From: an uncultured Bacilli bacterium
Lineage (GTDB): Bacteria; Bacillota_I; Bacilli_A; RF39; UBA660
NCBI GenBank assembly: GCA_910586425.1
Contig: CAJUHL010000023.1
Location: forward strand, 1 to 23,190
Direction of reading: 5' to 3'
Length of the DNA: 23,190 bases
A model generated the notes under the pieces. It had not been told where the DNA came from. It did not search any database and saw only the letters and a list, made by a program, of their open reading frames with translations. The number at the start of each line of letters is the position of its first letter. Position 1 is the first letter of the stretch. Both the position numbers and the translations under genes were made by a program. Below, piece after piece: positions 6,133 to 14,654 of the stretch.

Positions 6133-6161
6133 ATTATATCTGATTTTAGCGTAACTTCCAA
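6133..6161 (-). promoter_or_regulatory. Promoter of rnc
   Basis: TTGGAA (6156-6161) and TATAAT (6133-6138) on the minus strand with a 17-base spacer, located between the stop of the preceding gene and the rnc start. Confidence 0.65.
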
Positions 6162-6169
6162 TTCCATTT

Positions 6170-7150
6170 TTACATTTTGATGTATTTTTTCGAAACTGTT
6201 AAATCAGAATTCATCATTTTTTGATTATAATAGAATGTTATTTTGGTATCATCATCTAAATGCAGAAAAACAATTTGATCTAAATATTCTTGGATTCTTT
6301 CTTTAGAAATCCATTTCATATTTTTTACCTCTGAAGCAAATGAGAGTACAACCTGTTGACATTGCATTTTATCATTTTCAGTTGGGAATTCACTAAAATC
6401 CTTTTTACAATAGGCTTCTATTGTATCTAGTAACACTTTAGCCATCTTTTCATTTTCACTTACCGCTGTTAGCGCATCTAAAATGAGAGTAGAATCATCT
6501 TTTTGACATGCTTGAATTAAAACATTAGGAGGAATTAGTTCACATAAGATACGTGCATAGTAAACATTGGCCCAATATCCTTTTGGAAGTCCTTTTCTAC
6601 AATATTCAGCGATAATCAATTCTACAATCCCTTCACTCAAGTAAGGATAATCGGATAGACGTCCAAGAAGCAAATGCCCTCCTTCATGGGTTAAATCTTT
6701 GACACTTCCACCCGCATTGGGATATAGGGTACATTCATTATCCCAGTATGAATAATCTGCTGCAATCATGCTGCCATTTTCCATTTGAATCACCTTGGGA
6801 GATTCTGTTACTTTCAATGTGCGAAAACGTTGATAGCTCTCTATATAATCCAATTCTGGGCATTCTAGCATCAACTCTTTTAGTTGTAATAATACCTCTA
6901 ATTCTTCTTCTGTTATTCTTTTATTATCTTCCATCGCTTCTATTATCTTATCTACAATCGCATTCTTATCAGTTGTAGTACAGAAAAACGTTTCATTTCG
7001 ATATAAATGCAATAAATGTACAATTCTATAGTCTACATGTTCCAATGATTCTTTCACAGCAAAACTTAATGCCATACTTCCTAGTATTCCATAAACACCA
7101 TAGCATAATCCAAAACGAAGTGCCTGATATTTTTTCTTTTTATCTTCCAT
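6170..7150 (-). CDS. Membrane-anchored HExxH protein (putative metallopeptidase), paralogue B
   Basis: A 326-residue protein with a cytoplasmic Lys-rich start, one membrane helix at about residues 11-32 and a soluble domain. THEGGH contains an HExxH zinc motif (His155, Glu156, His159), followed 14 residues later by SEG with Glu173, the spacing expected for a compact gluzincin: HExxH, then a Glu as third ligand. A short AEYC motif follows. It is clearly related to the neighbouring protein at 7153-8346 across the whole region from the membrane helix on. No peptidase family is recognised by name, and activity and substrate are unknown. It begins 2 bases after the preceding stop, with its Shine-Dalgarno (AAAGGAAC) inside that gene, so the pair is co-transcribed. 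Confidence 0.75.
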   Translation of the reverse strand: MEDKKKKYQALRFGLCYGVYGILGSMALSFAVKESLEHVDYRIVHLLHLYRNETFFCTTTDKNAIVDKIIEAMEDNKRITEEELEVLLQLKELMLECPELDYIESYQRFRTLKVTESPKVIQMENGSMIAADYSYWDNECTLYPNAGGSVKDLTHEGGHLLLGRLSDYPYLSEGIVELIIAEYCRKGLPKGYWANVYYARILCELIPPNVLIQACQKDDSTLILDALTAVSENEKMAKVLLDTIEAYCKKDFSEFPTENDKMQCQQVVLSFASEVKNMKWISKERIQEYLDQIVFLHLDDDTKITFYYNQKMMNSDLTVSKKYIKM

Positions 7151-7152
7151 TT

Positions 7153-8346
7153 TTATTGTTCCTTTGACTGTAACTGTATATTGGGGTTTTGTTTTAATTT
7201 TTTAGACCAATCCATTTCTGTTTCTCGTTTCATTTTATCAGTTTGTACATTAAAATAGAGTGGGATATTATAATTGATTGCAGACAAGTCATACATTGAA
7301 GCAAAGTAGTCACCAATCACACTAGCTTTCCATTTTTCATTTTCATCGAATGAATCACTAGTCATCATCAGTTGAAAGATAAATAAGCGTAATCGTTTCA
7401 CTCTATCTACATCCAATTTTTGATCTAAATTGCTTATTTGTTCCATTTCATTCAAGAAAAATTTAGCAATTATTTCATCCCCAAAAAGAGAAGTCAATTT
7501 CTCTATTATGATTCGTGAATCTCCCTTTTGAAATGATTCTCGAACAATTTCAGGAGATACTAATTCACATAAAATGCGAGCACACTTTACACCATTGAGG
7601 TAGAATGTTTCTTTTCCATTGAAACAATATTCACTCGCTACAAGTTCAGTAATTCCCTCACTCAACCAAGGATAATCAAAGAAATGACCTGTTACATGAA
7701 CAAATTCATGGGGAAAATCTCGAATAGGTTCTCCTTCATTTATGTAGAAAATGATTCGATTATCTGACATAATATATTGTGCCCTTACATGATACAGAAA
7801 ATCATCAATTCGATATCGATTTAATTCTTCAGATTCTACCAATTCCAATGTTGCCAATTTTTGATTAAAATCCAAAAAGTCGATATCCTCACTATCCTCA
7901 AAATAGTCTCTCAATGGTTCTATGGCGGCTAAATATTCTGGTTTTATCGTTTCATTTTCTTCTAATGTTTCGTATAATTTATTAACAATTTCTTCAGAAT
8001 CTATCGTCGTATCAAAAAAGAATTGATCATATCCTTCTTTTATCATGGCAACGCATAGAAGAAGGTATAATGTCCTACAAATTACTTTATTTTTGTTCCA
8101 TATAAAATCGATGAAACTATGATCTACATTCCGCAATTGTTTGGAACAGATTAAAGGTTGTGTTATTTCTTGTTTATTTTTTTCCTCCATTTGCACAAAA
8201 CGCTTTTCTATATCATTAGATGATGTTCGAATGTATTTTCTTATTATTTGATTATCTCTTTTTATTTGTTCTTGCATATGTTTTTGTTGCAATTTCAAAA
8301 TTTCTTCTTTTAAGCGCTCCAATTCTCTTTCTTTATCAATAAACAT
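7153..8346 (-). CDS. HExxH protein with N-terminal coiled coil (putative metallopeptidase), paralogue A
   Basis: A 397-residue protein. Residues 1-65 are a charged coiled coil, then a hydrophobic stretch near 88-102 (TLYLLLCVAM) that may be a membrane segment, then a domain with PHEFVH: zinc motif His213, Glu214, His217 and a candidate third ligand Glu230 in SEG, followed by SEYC. It shares this arrangement with the next gene: HExxH, then DYPWLSEG against DYPYLSEG, then ARILCEL in both, so the two arose by duplication. The last 40 residues are polar. The start has GGGGAA six bases before the ATG and a good promoter upstream. I infer a peptidase acting near the membrane, but no substrate can be named. 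It may instead be a structural pseudo-enzyme. Confidence 0.75.
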   Translation of the reverse strand: MFIDKERELERLKEEILKLQQKHMQEQIKRDNQIIRKYIRTSSNDIEKRFVQMEEKNKQEITQPLICSKQLRNVDHSFIDFIWNKNKVICRTLYLLLCVAMIKEGYDQFFFDTTIDSEEIVNKLYETLEENETIKPEYLAAIEPLRDYFEDSEDIDFLDFNQKLATLELVESEELNRYRIDDFLYHVRAQYIMSDNRIIFYINEGEPIRDFPHEFVHVTGHFFDYPWLSEGITELVASEYCFNGKETFYLNGVKCARILCELVSPEIVRESFQKGDSRIIIEKLTSLFGDEIIAKFFLNEMEQISNLDQKLDVDRVKRLRLFIFQLMMTSDSFDENEKWKASVIGDYFASMYDLSAINYNIPLYFNVQTDKMKRETEMDWSKKLKQNPNIQLQSKEQ

Positions 8347-8375
8347 AATAAATTCCCCTTTTCTACATGGCTACT

Positions 8376-8404
8376 AATATACCATGTTAGCATCTTAATT
8401 GCAA
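8376..8404 (-). promoter_or_regulatory. Promoter of the HExxH gene pair
   Basis: TTGCAA (8399-8404) and TATATT (8376-8381) on the minus strand with a 17-base spacer and a TG one base before the -10. The inverted repeat ACATGG (8365-8370) and CCATGT (8382-8387) flanks the -10 box and could be an operator. Confidence 0.65.
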
Positions 8405-8405
8405 G

Positions 8406-8428
8406 AAAAAAATCTTGGTTACAAGATT
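8406..8428 (-). terminator. Terminator after mraY
   Basis: Minus-strand AATCTTG-GTTA-type loop-CAAGATT hairpin (7 bp, 4-base loop) followed by a run of T, beginning at the mraY stop codon. It separates mraY from the HExxH pair. Confidence 0.8.
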
Positions 8429-9419
8429 AAATCCATACAGCAAATAATACACCACACATAGCAAGTATCAAGCCAAATACCCAAAACATTTTTACGATAT
8501 CACGTTCTTCCCAACCCAATTTTTCAAAATGATGGTGTAAGGGAGTCATTAAGAATATTTTTTTATTACAATATACCATAGATATTGTTTGAATGATACA
8601 AACAAGTGTTTCTATGATAAATACCCCAGCAATGATAATAAAAGTTAACTCGTGATTGGTTAATACAGCTACACTCGCCATTGTTGCTCCAAGTGACAAT
8701 GAGCCTGTATCTCCCATAAAAATTTTAGCAGGATGCGTATTATAAAATAGAAACCCCAATAAAGAACCCACTAAAATAAAACAAAATACGGCGATACTCT
8801 CATATCCAGATACCCAACTAGAATTCCATGCAATCAAACCCATTGCTAAAAAAACAATCAAGGAAAGTCCTCCCGCAAGTCCATCTAATCCATCTGCAAT
8901 GTTAACAGCATTACTACTAGCAACCAATATGAATAGTAAAAATAAGCCATATAACCAACCCATATGAATTTCAATTCCTAGTGTATGAATATTGAGTCCA
9001 GGGTTATGTCCACTTTTCATAAATATATAAAAGAATAAAATAGCGATAATGAGTTGTCCGAATAATTTTTGAACTTCTGTAAGCCCTATATTGTTTTTTC
9101 TGCGAATAATTAGATAGTCATCAATGAATCCTAAAAGGCCATATGCTGTAAAAACTAACAATATAATGCCTAAATTTTCGCTCCACTCAATTTTATTCAT
9201 CCATAAAAGAAGGCCAATCGCTACAATCGTAGGAATGATAAATATAAATCCACCCATAGTTGGAATCCCATCTTTTTCTTTATGTTTTTCTTTTAAAAAG
9301 ATACTCACACTCTGTCCTACTTTTCTTTTTTTAAGAAAAGGAATCAGTAGCAATCCACATACAATGGCCAAGATAAACCCTATCATAAGTGCAAGCATTG
9401 CTTTTGCTAAAACCAACAT
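8427..9419 (-). CDS. mraY: Phospho-N-acetylmuramoyl-pentapeptide transferase
   Basis: Integral membrane enzyme that transfers phospho-MurNAc-pentapeptide from UDP to undecaprenyl phosphate, making lipid I. About 330 residues and ten membrane segments. Family motifs are present: GIPTMGG near residue 51, GFIDDYLII near 98, the catalytic NAVNIADGLDGLAGG loop, FMGDTGSLSLG, and the histidine-rich MTPLHHHFEKLGW near the C-terminus. A TTG five codons earlier is in frame, but GGAGTG lies between it and the ATG at 9419 and fits the latter. It follows murE after 65 bases with a hairpin between them, and is the last gene of that unit. In Bacillus mraY is in the mra/dcw cluster with murD next; here murD is not adjacent. 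Confidence 0.97.
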   Translation of the reverse strand: MLVLAKAMLALMIGFILAIVCGLLLIPFLKKRKVGQSVSIFLKEKHKEKDGIPTMGGFIFIIPTIVAIGLLLWMNKIEWSENLGIILLVFTAYGLLGFIDDYLIIRRKNNIGLTEVQKLFGQLIIAILFFYIFMKSGHNPGLNIHTLGIEIHMGWLYGLFLLFILVASSNAVNIADGLDGLAGGLSLIVFLAMGLIAWNSSWVSGYESIAVFCFILVGSLLGFLFYNTHPAKIFMGDTGSLSLGATMASVAVLTNHELTFIIIAGVFIIETLVCIIQTISMVYCNKKIFLMTPLHHHFEKLGWEERDIVKMFWVFGLILAMCGVLFAVWI

Positions 9420-9442
9420 ATTATCACACTCCAAAACTAGTA

Positions 9443-9469
9443 TATCACAACTTCACTATAGCTGTGATA
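9443..9469 (-). repeat. Inverted repeat between murE and mraY
   Basis: TATCACA (9443-9449) and TGTGATA (9463-9469), 13 bases apart. On the minus strand no strong T run follows, so it is more likely an RNA processing or regulatory hairpin than a terminator. Confidence 0.5.
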
Positions 9470-9484
9470 AAAATACTTTCTATT

Positions 9485-10852
9485 TTATTTTTCCTCTAAA
9501 TATGCCAATACTTCTTTTTTATCATTAAAAGGAATGCGTTCTTTTCCTATTATCATAAACTCTTCATGACCTTTTCCTAGAATCAAAAGTATGTCATTCT
9601 TTTCTAATAAATCAATTCCTTTTCGAATGGCAAGTTTACGATCCAAACAAACTTCATAATTATCATATTCTAATCCTGTAATCATATCATTTACAATTTG
9701 GGTTGTTTGTTCAAAATGTGGATCATCATTGGTAATAATGAAATATTTCGATATTTCTGCAACCATCTTTGTCATAATAGAACGTTTGTTACGATCTCGA
9801 TCGCCTGTACAACCAAATACTGTATAAATATTGCCTTTTTGAAATTCCTTCATGGTATGAAATAAGTTGGCAAAGGCATCTGGGGTATGGGCATAATCAA
9901 TGATAATACTGTTATTTTGATAAAGTATGGTATCCATTCTTCCAACTGGTGGTTTTAATTTCGCAACCAGATCGGAAATAGTAGAAGGCGCTATTTGCAT
10001 TTGATGTAATATTGCGATAACACCAAGGATATTATAAATATTATATCTTCCTAACAATATTGTATGAATTTTATATTTTTTTTGCTTGACTTGGTACGTA
10101 AATTCTGTACCTGAACTAGACATTGTATCAGAAATAACTTGGTAATCGGCTTCACCAAATCCAAAAGTAATATTGGAATTTTCCTTCAAATAAAAGTAAT
10201 CTCGGTAGTCATCGTCCTGATTGACAAATGCAAAACCTGTTGATTTTACTCGTTTGAATAATTTTTGTTTTGCTAGGGCATAATTTTCCATAGTACCATG
10301 CTCATCTAAATGATCTTGTGTCAAATTGGTGAATATTGCATAATCAAATTGCAAAGTTTCACAGCGCTCGTTTTCTAAACCATGACTACTCATTTCCATT
10401 ACAATATTTTTACAACCGGCTTCATATGCTTGCATAAAAAGGTCATACATATCGCATATATCGACTGTTGTGTTGGGTAAATTGCATATTTTTTTACGAA
10501 TATAAAATCCAACTGTTCCCATATATGCCGTTTTTTCTCCTAATAAGTTCAGCGCATCATGTAATAACATAGCAGTTGTCGTTTTTCCATTGGTTCCTGT
10601 TACTCCAATTAAACGCATCTGTTCAATATATTGGCCATAGTGTTCCTTTAAATATGCATTCAAATATTTTCTTGTATCTTCTACCACAATCGTTTCTACA
10701 CCATATTCGCCAGCTTGTTCCACCACTACTTTGGTTGCGCCAGCCTTGATTGCTTGCTCAATATACTGATGTCCATCATTTACTTCACATCTTACGGCAA
10801 CAAAAGTATCGCCTTGTTTTATTTTTCTAGAATCCGTTTGGATTTCAATCAT
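9485..10852 (-). CDS. murE: UDP-MurNAc-tripeptide synthetase (MurE)
   Basis: Cytoplasmic ATP-dependent ligase that adds the third amino acid to UDP-MurNAc-L-Ala-D-Glu. 455 residues, somewhat shorter than the usual 480-500. The ATP loop GVTGTNGKTTTA (about residues 83-94), MEMSSHGL, FTNLTQDHLDEHG, GCTGDRDRNKR and LGKGHE are all present, along with the N-terminal TDSRKIKQGDTFVAV that binds UMP. The specificity loop, DNPR in enzymes that add meso-diaminopimelate, reads DDPH here, so the amino acid is uncertain; L-lysine or another diamino acid is possible. It has its own promoter at 10893-10921 and a good Shine-Dalgarno (AAGGAAG) before the ATG at 10852. mraY follows. Confidence 0.95.
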   Translation of the reverse strand: MIEIQTDSRKIKQGDTFVAVRCEVNDGHQYIEQAIKAGATKVVVEQAGEYGVETIVVEDTRKYLNAYLKEHYGQYIEQMRLIGVTGTNGKTTTAMLLHDALNLLGEKTAYMGTVGFYIRKKICNLPNTTVDICDMYDLFMQAYEAGCKNIVMEMSSHGLENERCETLQFDYAIFTNLTQDHLDEHGTMENYALAKQKLFKRVKSTGFAFVNQDDDYRDYFYLKENSNITFGFGEADYQVISDTMSSSGTEFTYQVKQKKYKIHTILLGRYNIYNILGVIAILHQMQIAPSTISDLVAKLKPPVGRMDTILYQNNSIIIDYAHTPDAFANLFHTMKEFQKGNIYTVFGCTGDRDRNKRSIMTKMVAEISKYFIITNDDPHFEQTTQIVNDMITGLEYDNYEVCLDRKLAIRKGIDLLEKNDILLILGKGHEEFMIIGKERIPFNDKKEVLAYLEEK

Positions 10853-10892
10853 AGTTACACTTCCTTAAAAATGATTGTTGTTTACCTCATAC

Positions 10893-10921
10893 ATAATATC
10901 ATTATTTTTATGAAAGAGCAA
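10893..10921 (-). promoter_or_regulatory. Promoter of murE-mraY
   Basis: TTGCTC (10916-10921) and TATTAT (10893-10898), minus strand, 17-base spacer, about 40 bases before the murE start. Confidence 0.5.
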
Positions 10922-10937
10922 CATCTATCTATATTGT

Positions 10938-10972
10938 GTGCAAAAAAAAGAAAACTAAAATTTCTTTTTTGA
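10938..10972 (-). terminator. Weak AT-only terminator after the 300-residue gene
   Basis: Minus-strand AAAAAAGAAA/TTTTCTTTTTT hairpin ending in a run of eight T, a few bases after the stop at 10976. The stem has only one G-C pair, so termination may be poor. Confidence 0.35.
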
Positions 10973-10975
10973 ATT

Positions 10976-11878
10976 CTAATACGATTTTCCACTTCCTAAA
11001 TAAATACCATAAAAATCAGCTGGTGTTGGTTCTGGTATCGGTTTCGATGACACTGGAATACCTTTATCTAGATTAAAACATTCTTCCTTTTTCTTTCTAA
11101 AAAAATGATTTATTTGTGGCAAATCTCTATATTGACTTGGGTTTGACATCATCTCGGGAGTGGTAGCCAAGTGAGATTCTATTGTATGCAGTTGTTTTTT
11201 GATTTCCACTGGGGATTTTTCAAAAAAATGATCAATCAATTGTTTTTGAATTTCTCCCAGTTGGCTATTAAGGCAACCAGATTTGCGAGCAATAAGATTG
11301 TAATTGGCATAATGATTGGAAGTAGAAAGATTATATTTTTCAATTGTTTCTCTTATTTTTTCACTATCCGCCTGCAAAATGCCATCTAATAATTTTCCAT
11401 CTGTTACATCGTTGACTAAATTTATAATAATTTGCTCATCTTCATAACTACCTTTTTCTCCATTATTGGGCACAATATTATTTGCAAATATTTCAAAAGC
11501 TCCTTTGGTAATTGCAAAAAATTCTTTTCCATCAATTCCTTTTTCAGGTTTTTTAGAGTCCTGAATATAAGCAAGTGCGAATAACGCCTGACATACTACA
11601 TTTGCTTGATTCTCTTTTTCAATATTGTCTACCGAAAATGTCAACTTATTTGCTTCTGCATTGTACTGATACGCTTCTTTGTTTAAAAATTTATTTCCGA
11701 TTTCAATGGATACGTTTTTGATTCTTTCTAATAATAAATCTTCTGGTAATGAAACACCTAAAGCTTGCATTTTTTGATGCATTTCTTGTATTACCATAAA
11801 AATTTGTTCTTTTACCTCTTCTGTTAATATTTGATTTTGATTCAAATTCATTTTAACTTGTTGTATGAACGCTTGCAT
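10976..11878 (-). CDS. Unrecognised 300-residue protein, probable inactive relative of the HExxH proteins
   Basis: A soluble helical protein with no signal peptide or membrane segment. I do not recognise a named family. Its middle resembles the HExxH proteins at 6170-8346: a YNAEANKLTFSVDN strand region, then VVCQALFALAYIQD where they have the zinc motif, then TKGAFEIFANN where they have SEG-x-x-EL, then an EDEQIIINLVND helix and LLDGILQADSEKI where they have LIQACQKDD. If the alignment holds, the HExxH residues are replaced (Cys-Gln-Ala-Leu-Phe), so catalysis is lost. The C-terminal 40 residues are rich in Pro and Lys. The start has AGGTGATG and follows yuiD by 51 bases. Confidence 0.6.
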   Translation of the reverse strand: MQAFIQQVKMNLNQNQILTEEVKEQIFMVIQEMHQKMQALGVSLPEDLLLERIKNVSIEIGNKFLNKEAYQYNAEANKLTFSVDNIEKENQANVVCQALFALAYIQDSKKPEKGIDGKEFFAITKGAFEIFANNIVPNNGEKGSYEDEQIIINLVNDVTDGKLLDGILQADSEKIRETIEKYNLSTSNHYANYNLIARKSGCLNSQLGEIQKQLIDHFFEKSPVEIKKQLHTIESHLATTPEMMSNPSQYRDLPQINHFFRKKKEECFNLDKGIPVSSKPIPEPTPADFYGIYLGSGKSY

Positions 11879-11929
11879 ATCATCACCTATTATTTATTTT
11901 AACATAATTTTTATTATTTGAACATATTT

Positions 11930-12373
11930 TTAAAAAAACAAATGGAAAAAAAGAAAAGCAGAAGTAGTCCCCAATAATAATCCTACCAATACCTCTAACG
12001 GTTGATGCCCTATTTCTTCTTTTAATTTATGATATCCTGTTTTCCATTTTCCTTTTTCAAATTTTTCAAACATCATATTAATGGCTTGCGCTTGTTTTTC
12101 ACTTTCCAGCCTTAACCCCATGGAATCATAAGCAATGATGAGCATAAAAATTAAGGCAACTGCAAATATAGGACTATCAAAGCCAATGGTATAACCAATT
12201 AACATGGTAACGGATGAAGAAAAGGTAGTATGACTACTTGGCATACCGCCACTTCCATTGAATAATCTAGACCAATTGCATTTTTTTGTTTGGATGGTTT
12301 CAATCAAAAATTTAATGATTTGACAAAGAACTAATGTAGTAAAGGGACATATTAAATATATATAATTTTTCAT
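11930..12373 (-). CDS. yuiD: YuiD/DUF212 divergent PAP2-family membrane protein
   Basis: A 147-residue integral membrane protein of the DUF212 (divergent PAP2) family. Conserved elements are GGMPSSHTTF near residue 42, YDSMGLRLESEKQAQAIN near 83 and KEEIGHQPLEVLVGLLLG near 116, matching the arrangement of residues in phosphatidate phosphatases. Three to four membrane helices. The family may act on lipid phosphates; the substrate is unproven. It starts 12 bases after recO with GGAG six bases before the ATG, so it belongs to the recO transcript. Symbol is borrowed from the Bacillus homologue. Confidence 0.88.
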   Translation of the reverse strand: MKNYIYLICPFTTLVLCQIIKFLIETIQTKKCNWSRLFNGSGGMPSSHTTFSSSVTMLIGYTIGFDSPIFAVALIFMLIIAYDSMGLRLESEKQAQAINMMFEKFEKGKWKTGYHKLKEEIGHQPLEVLVGLLLGTTSAFLFFHLFF

Positions 12374-12385
12374 ATAAACTCCTAT

Positions 12386-13117
12386 CTAAATGCGATTCAA
12401 ATTTTGTAAAAAAAACTTGCTTTTTAAATAAATTCCTGTATATCGATCATAATAATTTTCTAAAAAGGTATTGATTTCTTTTTTAACAGATTCGTTAATT
12501 TCTAAAGTAGAGATTTTATCAATTGCAACATAATAAAACATACGTATTAATTTAATGGTTTTTTCACTAACTATTTTTTCCCCAGTCAAACACTGATTGC
12601 AGACATACCCGCCTCGATCACTAGAAAGCGTTGCGATAGAAGTTTTTTTCCCACATACACTACAAGCGTCTATTATAGGCATGACACCTAGATACTCTAG
12701 ATATTTCAGTTCCAAGATATTGGTTAGAACAAAAGGATCAAACCCTGCCTCTATTTTTTTTAATGTCGAGATCAATAAATTGTAAATTTCTTCATTTTGG
12801 TTTTGCTTCATAACTTGTTCAGATAGTTCTAAAACAAAACTAGCATAACTAATTTTCACAATATCTGTTTTGATATTTCGAAAAGAATCCATGACGTCGA
12901 CACTGACTAAAGTTGACAATTTATTTTCCTTATAATGCATATGAAAAAGACCATAGGTCATTTTGTCTGTTACACTTCTTAATTCACTTTTTAACGTGCG
13001 TGAACCTTTGGCAATACAACTCAAAATTCCATATTCTTTGGTTAAAATAGAAATAATTTTGCTTGTTTCACTGTACGCTCTTACTCCAATGATAATGCCT
13101 TCTATTTTTTCTAACAT
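12386..13117 (-). CDS. recO: DNA repair protein RecO
   Basis: Loads RecA onto SSB-coated gaps together with RecR (and RecF) in recombinational repair. 243 residues, the normal length. The N-terminal OB-fold starts EGIIIGVRAYSETSKIISIL; the C-terminal helical domain carries a zinc-binding set CSVCG and CNQC (about residues 152-178). A Shine-Dalgarno AGAGG precedes the ATG. The small yqzL gene lies immediately upstream and era further up, as in Bacillus. Confidence 0.95.
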   Translation of the reverse strand: MLEKIEGIIIGVRAYSETSKIISILTKEYGILSCIAKGSRTLKSELRSVTDKMTYGLFHMHYKENKLSTLVSVDVMDSFRNIKTDIVKISYASFVLELSEQVMKQNQNEEIYNLLISTLKKIEAGFDPFVLTNILELKYLEYLGVMPIIDACSVCGKKTSIATLSSDRGGYVCNQCLTGEKIVSEKTIKLIRMFYYVAIDKISTLEINESVKKEINTFLENYYDRYTGIYLKSKFFLQNLNRI

Positions 13118-13138
13118 AACGCAACCTCTTTGTTCAAT

Positions 13139-13237
13139 TTATATTTTCTTTTCTTGCTTTTGTAGTTCTTTATATTTTATATAGTATTCTATTTTTCCTG
13201 TATTTTCAAATAAATCCCATAGTAGTTGTTTTTGCAT
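13139..13237 (-). CDS. yqzL: YqzL family small protein
   Basis: A 32-residue protein, MQKQLLWDLFENTGKIEYYI then KYKELQKQEKKI. The pattern WxxFExTGxIxxYxxxKE is that of YqzL, a protein of about 47 residues found between era and recO in Bacillus; its role is unknown. The ATG at 13235-13237 has a strong Shine-Dalgarno (AGGAAGG) and the stop lies 22 bases before recO, so it is probably translated with recO. It is shorter than the Bacillus protein, lacking the acidic tail. Identification is by motif plus position. Confidence 0.75.
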   Translation of the reverse strand: MQKQLLWDLFENTGKIEYYIKYKELQKQEKKI

Positions 13238-13310
13238 AAATTCACCTTCCTATTTTATCATAGTGATTTTTTCTTTATTTTATACAAAAAACAATTCTAC
13301 AAAATAAGCA

Positions 13311-13760
13311 TTATTTTTTCACATAGCTGGTTTTACCATTTTCGTAAAGGCTATTTTGTAAATAAGATAGTTGGGCAATTTCTGTAAATGGCGATTTATC
13401 GATAGTAGTCATATTTTTGATATAATACTTCTGAATATGCAGTTGTTCAAGTGGGTGAAGTGATTTATCATATGCCAAATAAATTGCCATGGTACAAATG
13501 ATTCTTTGCTTAATATAAATATCTTCTTCCACACGATTCCAATCATGGAGTATCAAATATGACAAAAACCAGTTTTTATTACTTTTTAGTTGTTCTTGTA
13601 GTTGTTTTAATTGGTGGCTAGAATTGGACTGTGCCAAAGATGGCGTATAGTTCCAAGCAAGCATATATATCTCATAAATTTTCCTCTGACAATACTTTTC
13701 TGCTTTATTTTTTCGTCTCTCACTTTGTAACATGCAACATAATTTTTCTTGACTTATCAT
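13311..13760 (-). CDS. Hypothetical protein between era and yqzL
   Basis: A 149-residue protein, basic and rich in Gln, Tyr, Leu and Ile, with four or five predicted helices and no signal peptide. No family is recognised. The N-terminus MISQEKLCCMLQSERRKNKA carries paired Cys. A Shine-Dalgarno AGGAG lies before the ATG and the gene starts 9 bases after the era stop, so it is in the era transcript. No gene of this kind is found at this place in Bacillus, so it may be lineage specific. Confidence 0.7.
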   Translation of the reverse strand: MISQEKLCCMLQSERRKNKAEKYCQRKIYEIYMLAWNYTPSLAQSNSSHQLKQLQEQLKSNKNWFLSYLILHDWNRVEEDIYIKQRIICTMAIYLAYDKSLHPLEQLHIQKYYIKNMTTIDKSPFTEIAQLSYLQNSLYENGKTSYVKK

Positions 13761-13769
13761 AACTTTCTC

Positions 13770-14654
13770 CTATTCAAAATCATGAAAACCAAATTCTAAT
13801 AAATATTTTTCCTGATCTCTCCATTTAGGAATGGTTTTCACATAAGTTTCTAAATACACTTTTTTTTCTAACAATTCTTCTAATTCTTTTCTGGCACGAA
13901 TTCCTATTTTTTTGATTTTACTTCCTTTTGTTCCAATCACAATTTTTTTTAAAGAATCTCGGTCAACTATAATAGCAACATGAATATGGTAACTGTTCTT
14001 TCCTTTTTCGATTGCTTCTACCACACAAGTCAAAGAATGGGGAACTTCTTGTTCTGTTAGTTCAAATACTTTTTCCCTCACAATTTCTGCGATGGTAAAT
14101 GTTAGTGGTTTATTGGTAATTTGATTTTCTTCATAATAAGGAATAGAATCCGGCAAATAATTTTTGAGTACTGAAATTAAAGTATTGGTGTTATTGTTTT
14201 TTAAAGCAGATACAGGAACAATCTCCTGAAATGGATACAAATCTTTATAGGTATTTATTTTTTCAAGTAAGGAATGTTTAGAAATACAATCAATTTTATT
14301 GAGAACTAAAATAACTGGTTTGTTTGTTTCTTTCAATTTATCAATGATGTATTGGTCTCCCTTTCCTATATAAGCGCTCACATCGGCTAAAAATAAAATA
14401 ACATCCACATCCTCAATACTATAATAGGCTTGTTTATTTAAGTAATTTCCCAGTTTATGAGATGGTTTATGAATCCCTGGGGTATCGACAAATACGATTT
14501 GAATATCAGGCTCATTGTAAATTCCTTGTATGATATTTCTAGTTGTTTGTGGTTTATTGGATGTAATGGCTACTTTTTTACCAATGATTTGATTGAGTAA
14601 AGTAGATTTCCCTACATTGGGTCGGCCCACCAAACTAACAAAGCCACTTTTCAT
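13770..14654 (-). CDS. era: GTPase Era
   Basis: Ras-like GTPase that binds the 3' end of 16S rRNA and assists 30S subunit assembly. 294 residues. G1 is GRPNVGKST (residues 10-18), G2 around KPQTTRN, G3 is DTPG, and G4 is NKID, followed by the SAL G5 element. A C-terminal KH domain starts at about residue 200, with IVIGTKGSKIKKIG. The ATG overlaps the cdd stop codon by 4 bases (ATGA), so the two genes are translationally coupled. Order cdd-era matches Bacillus. Confidence 0.97.
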   Translation of the reverse strand: MKSGFVSLVGRPNVGKSTLLNQIIGKKVAITSNKPQTTRNIIQGIYNEPDIQIVFVDTPGIHKPSHKLGNYLNKQAYYSIEDVDVILFLADVSAYIGKGDQYIIDKLKETNKPVILVLNKIDCISKHSLLEKINTYKDLYPFQEIVPVSALKNNNTNTLISVLKNYLPDSIPYYEENQITNKPLTFTIAEIVREKVFELTEQEVPHSLTCVVEAIEKGKNSYHIHVAIIVDRDSLKKIVIGTKGSKIKKIGIRARKELEELLEKKVYLETYVKTIPKWRDQEKYLLEFGFHDFE

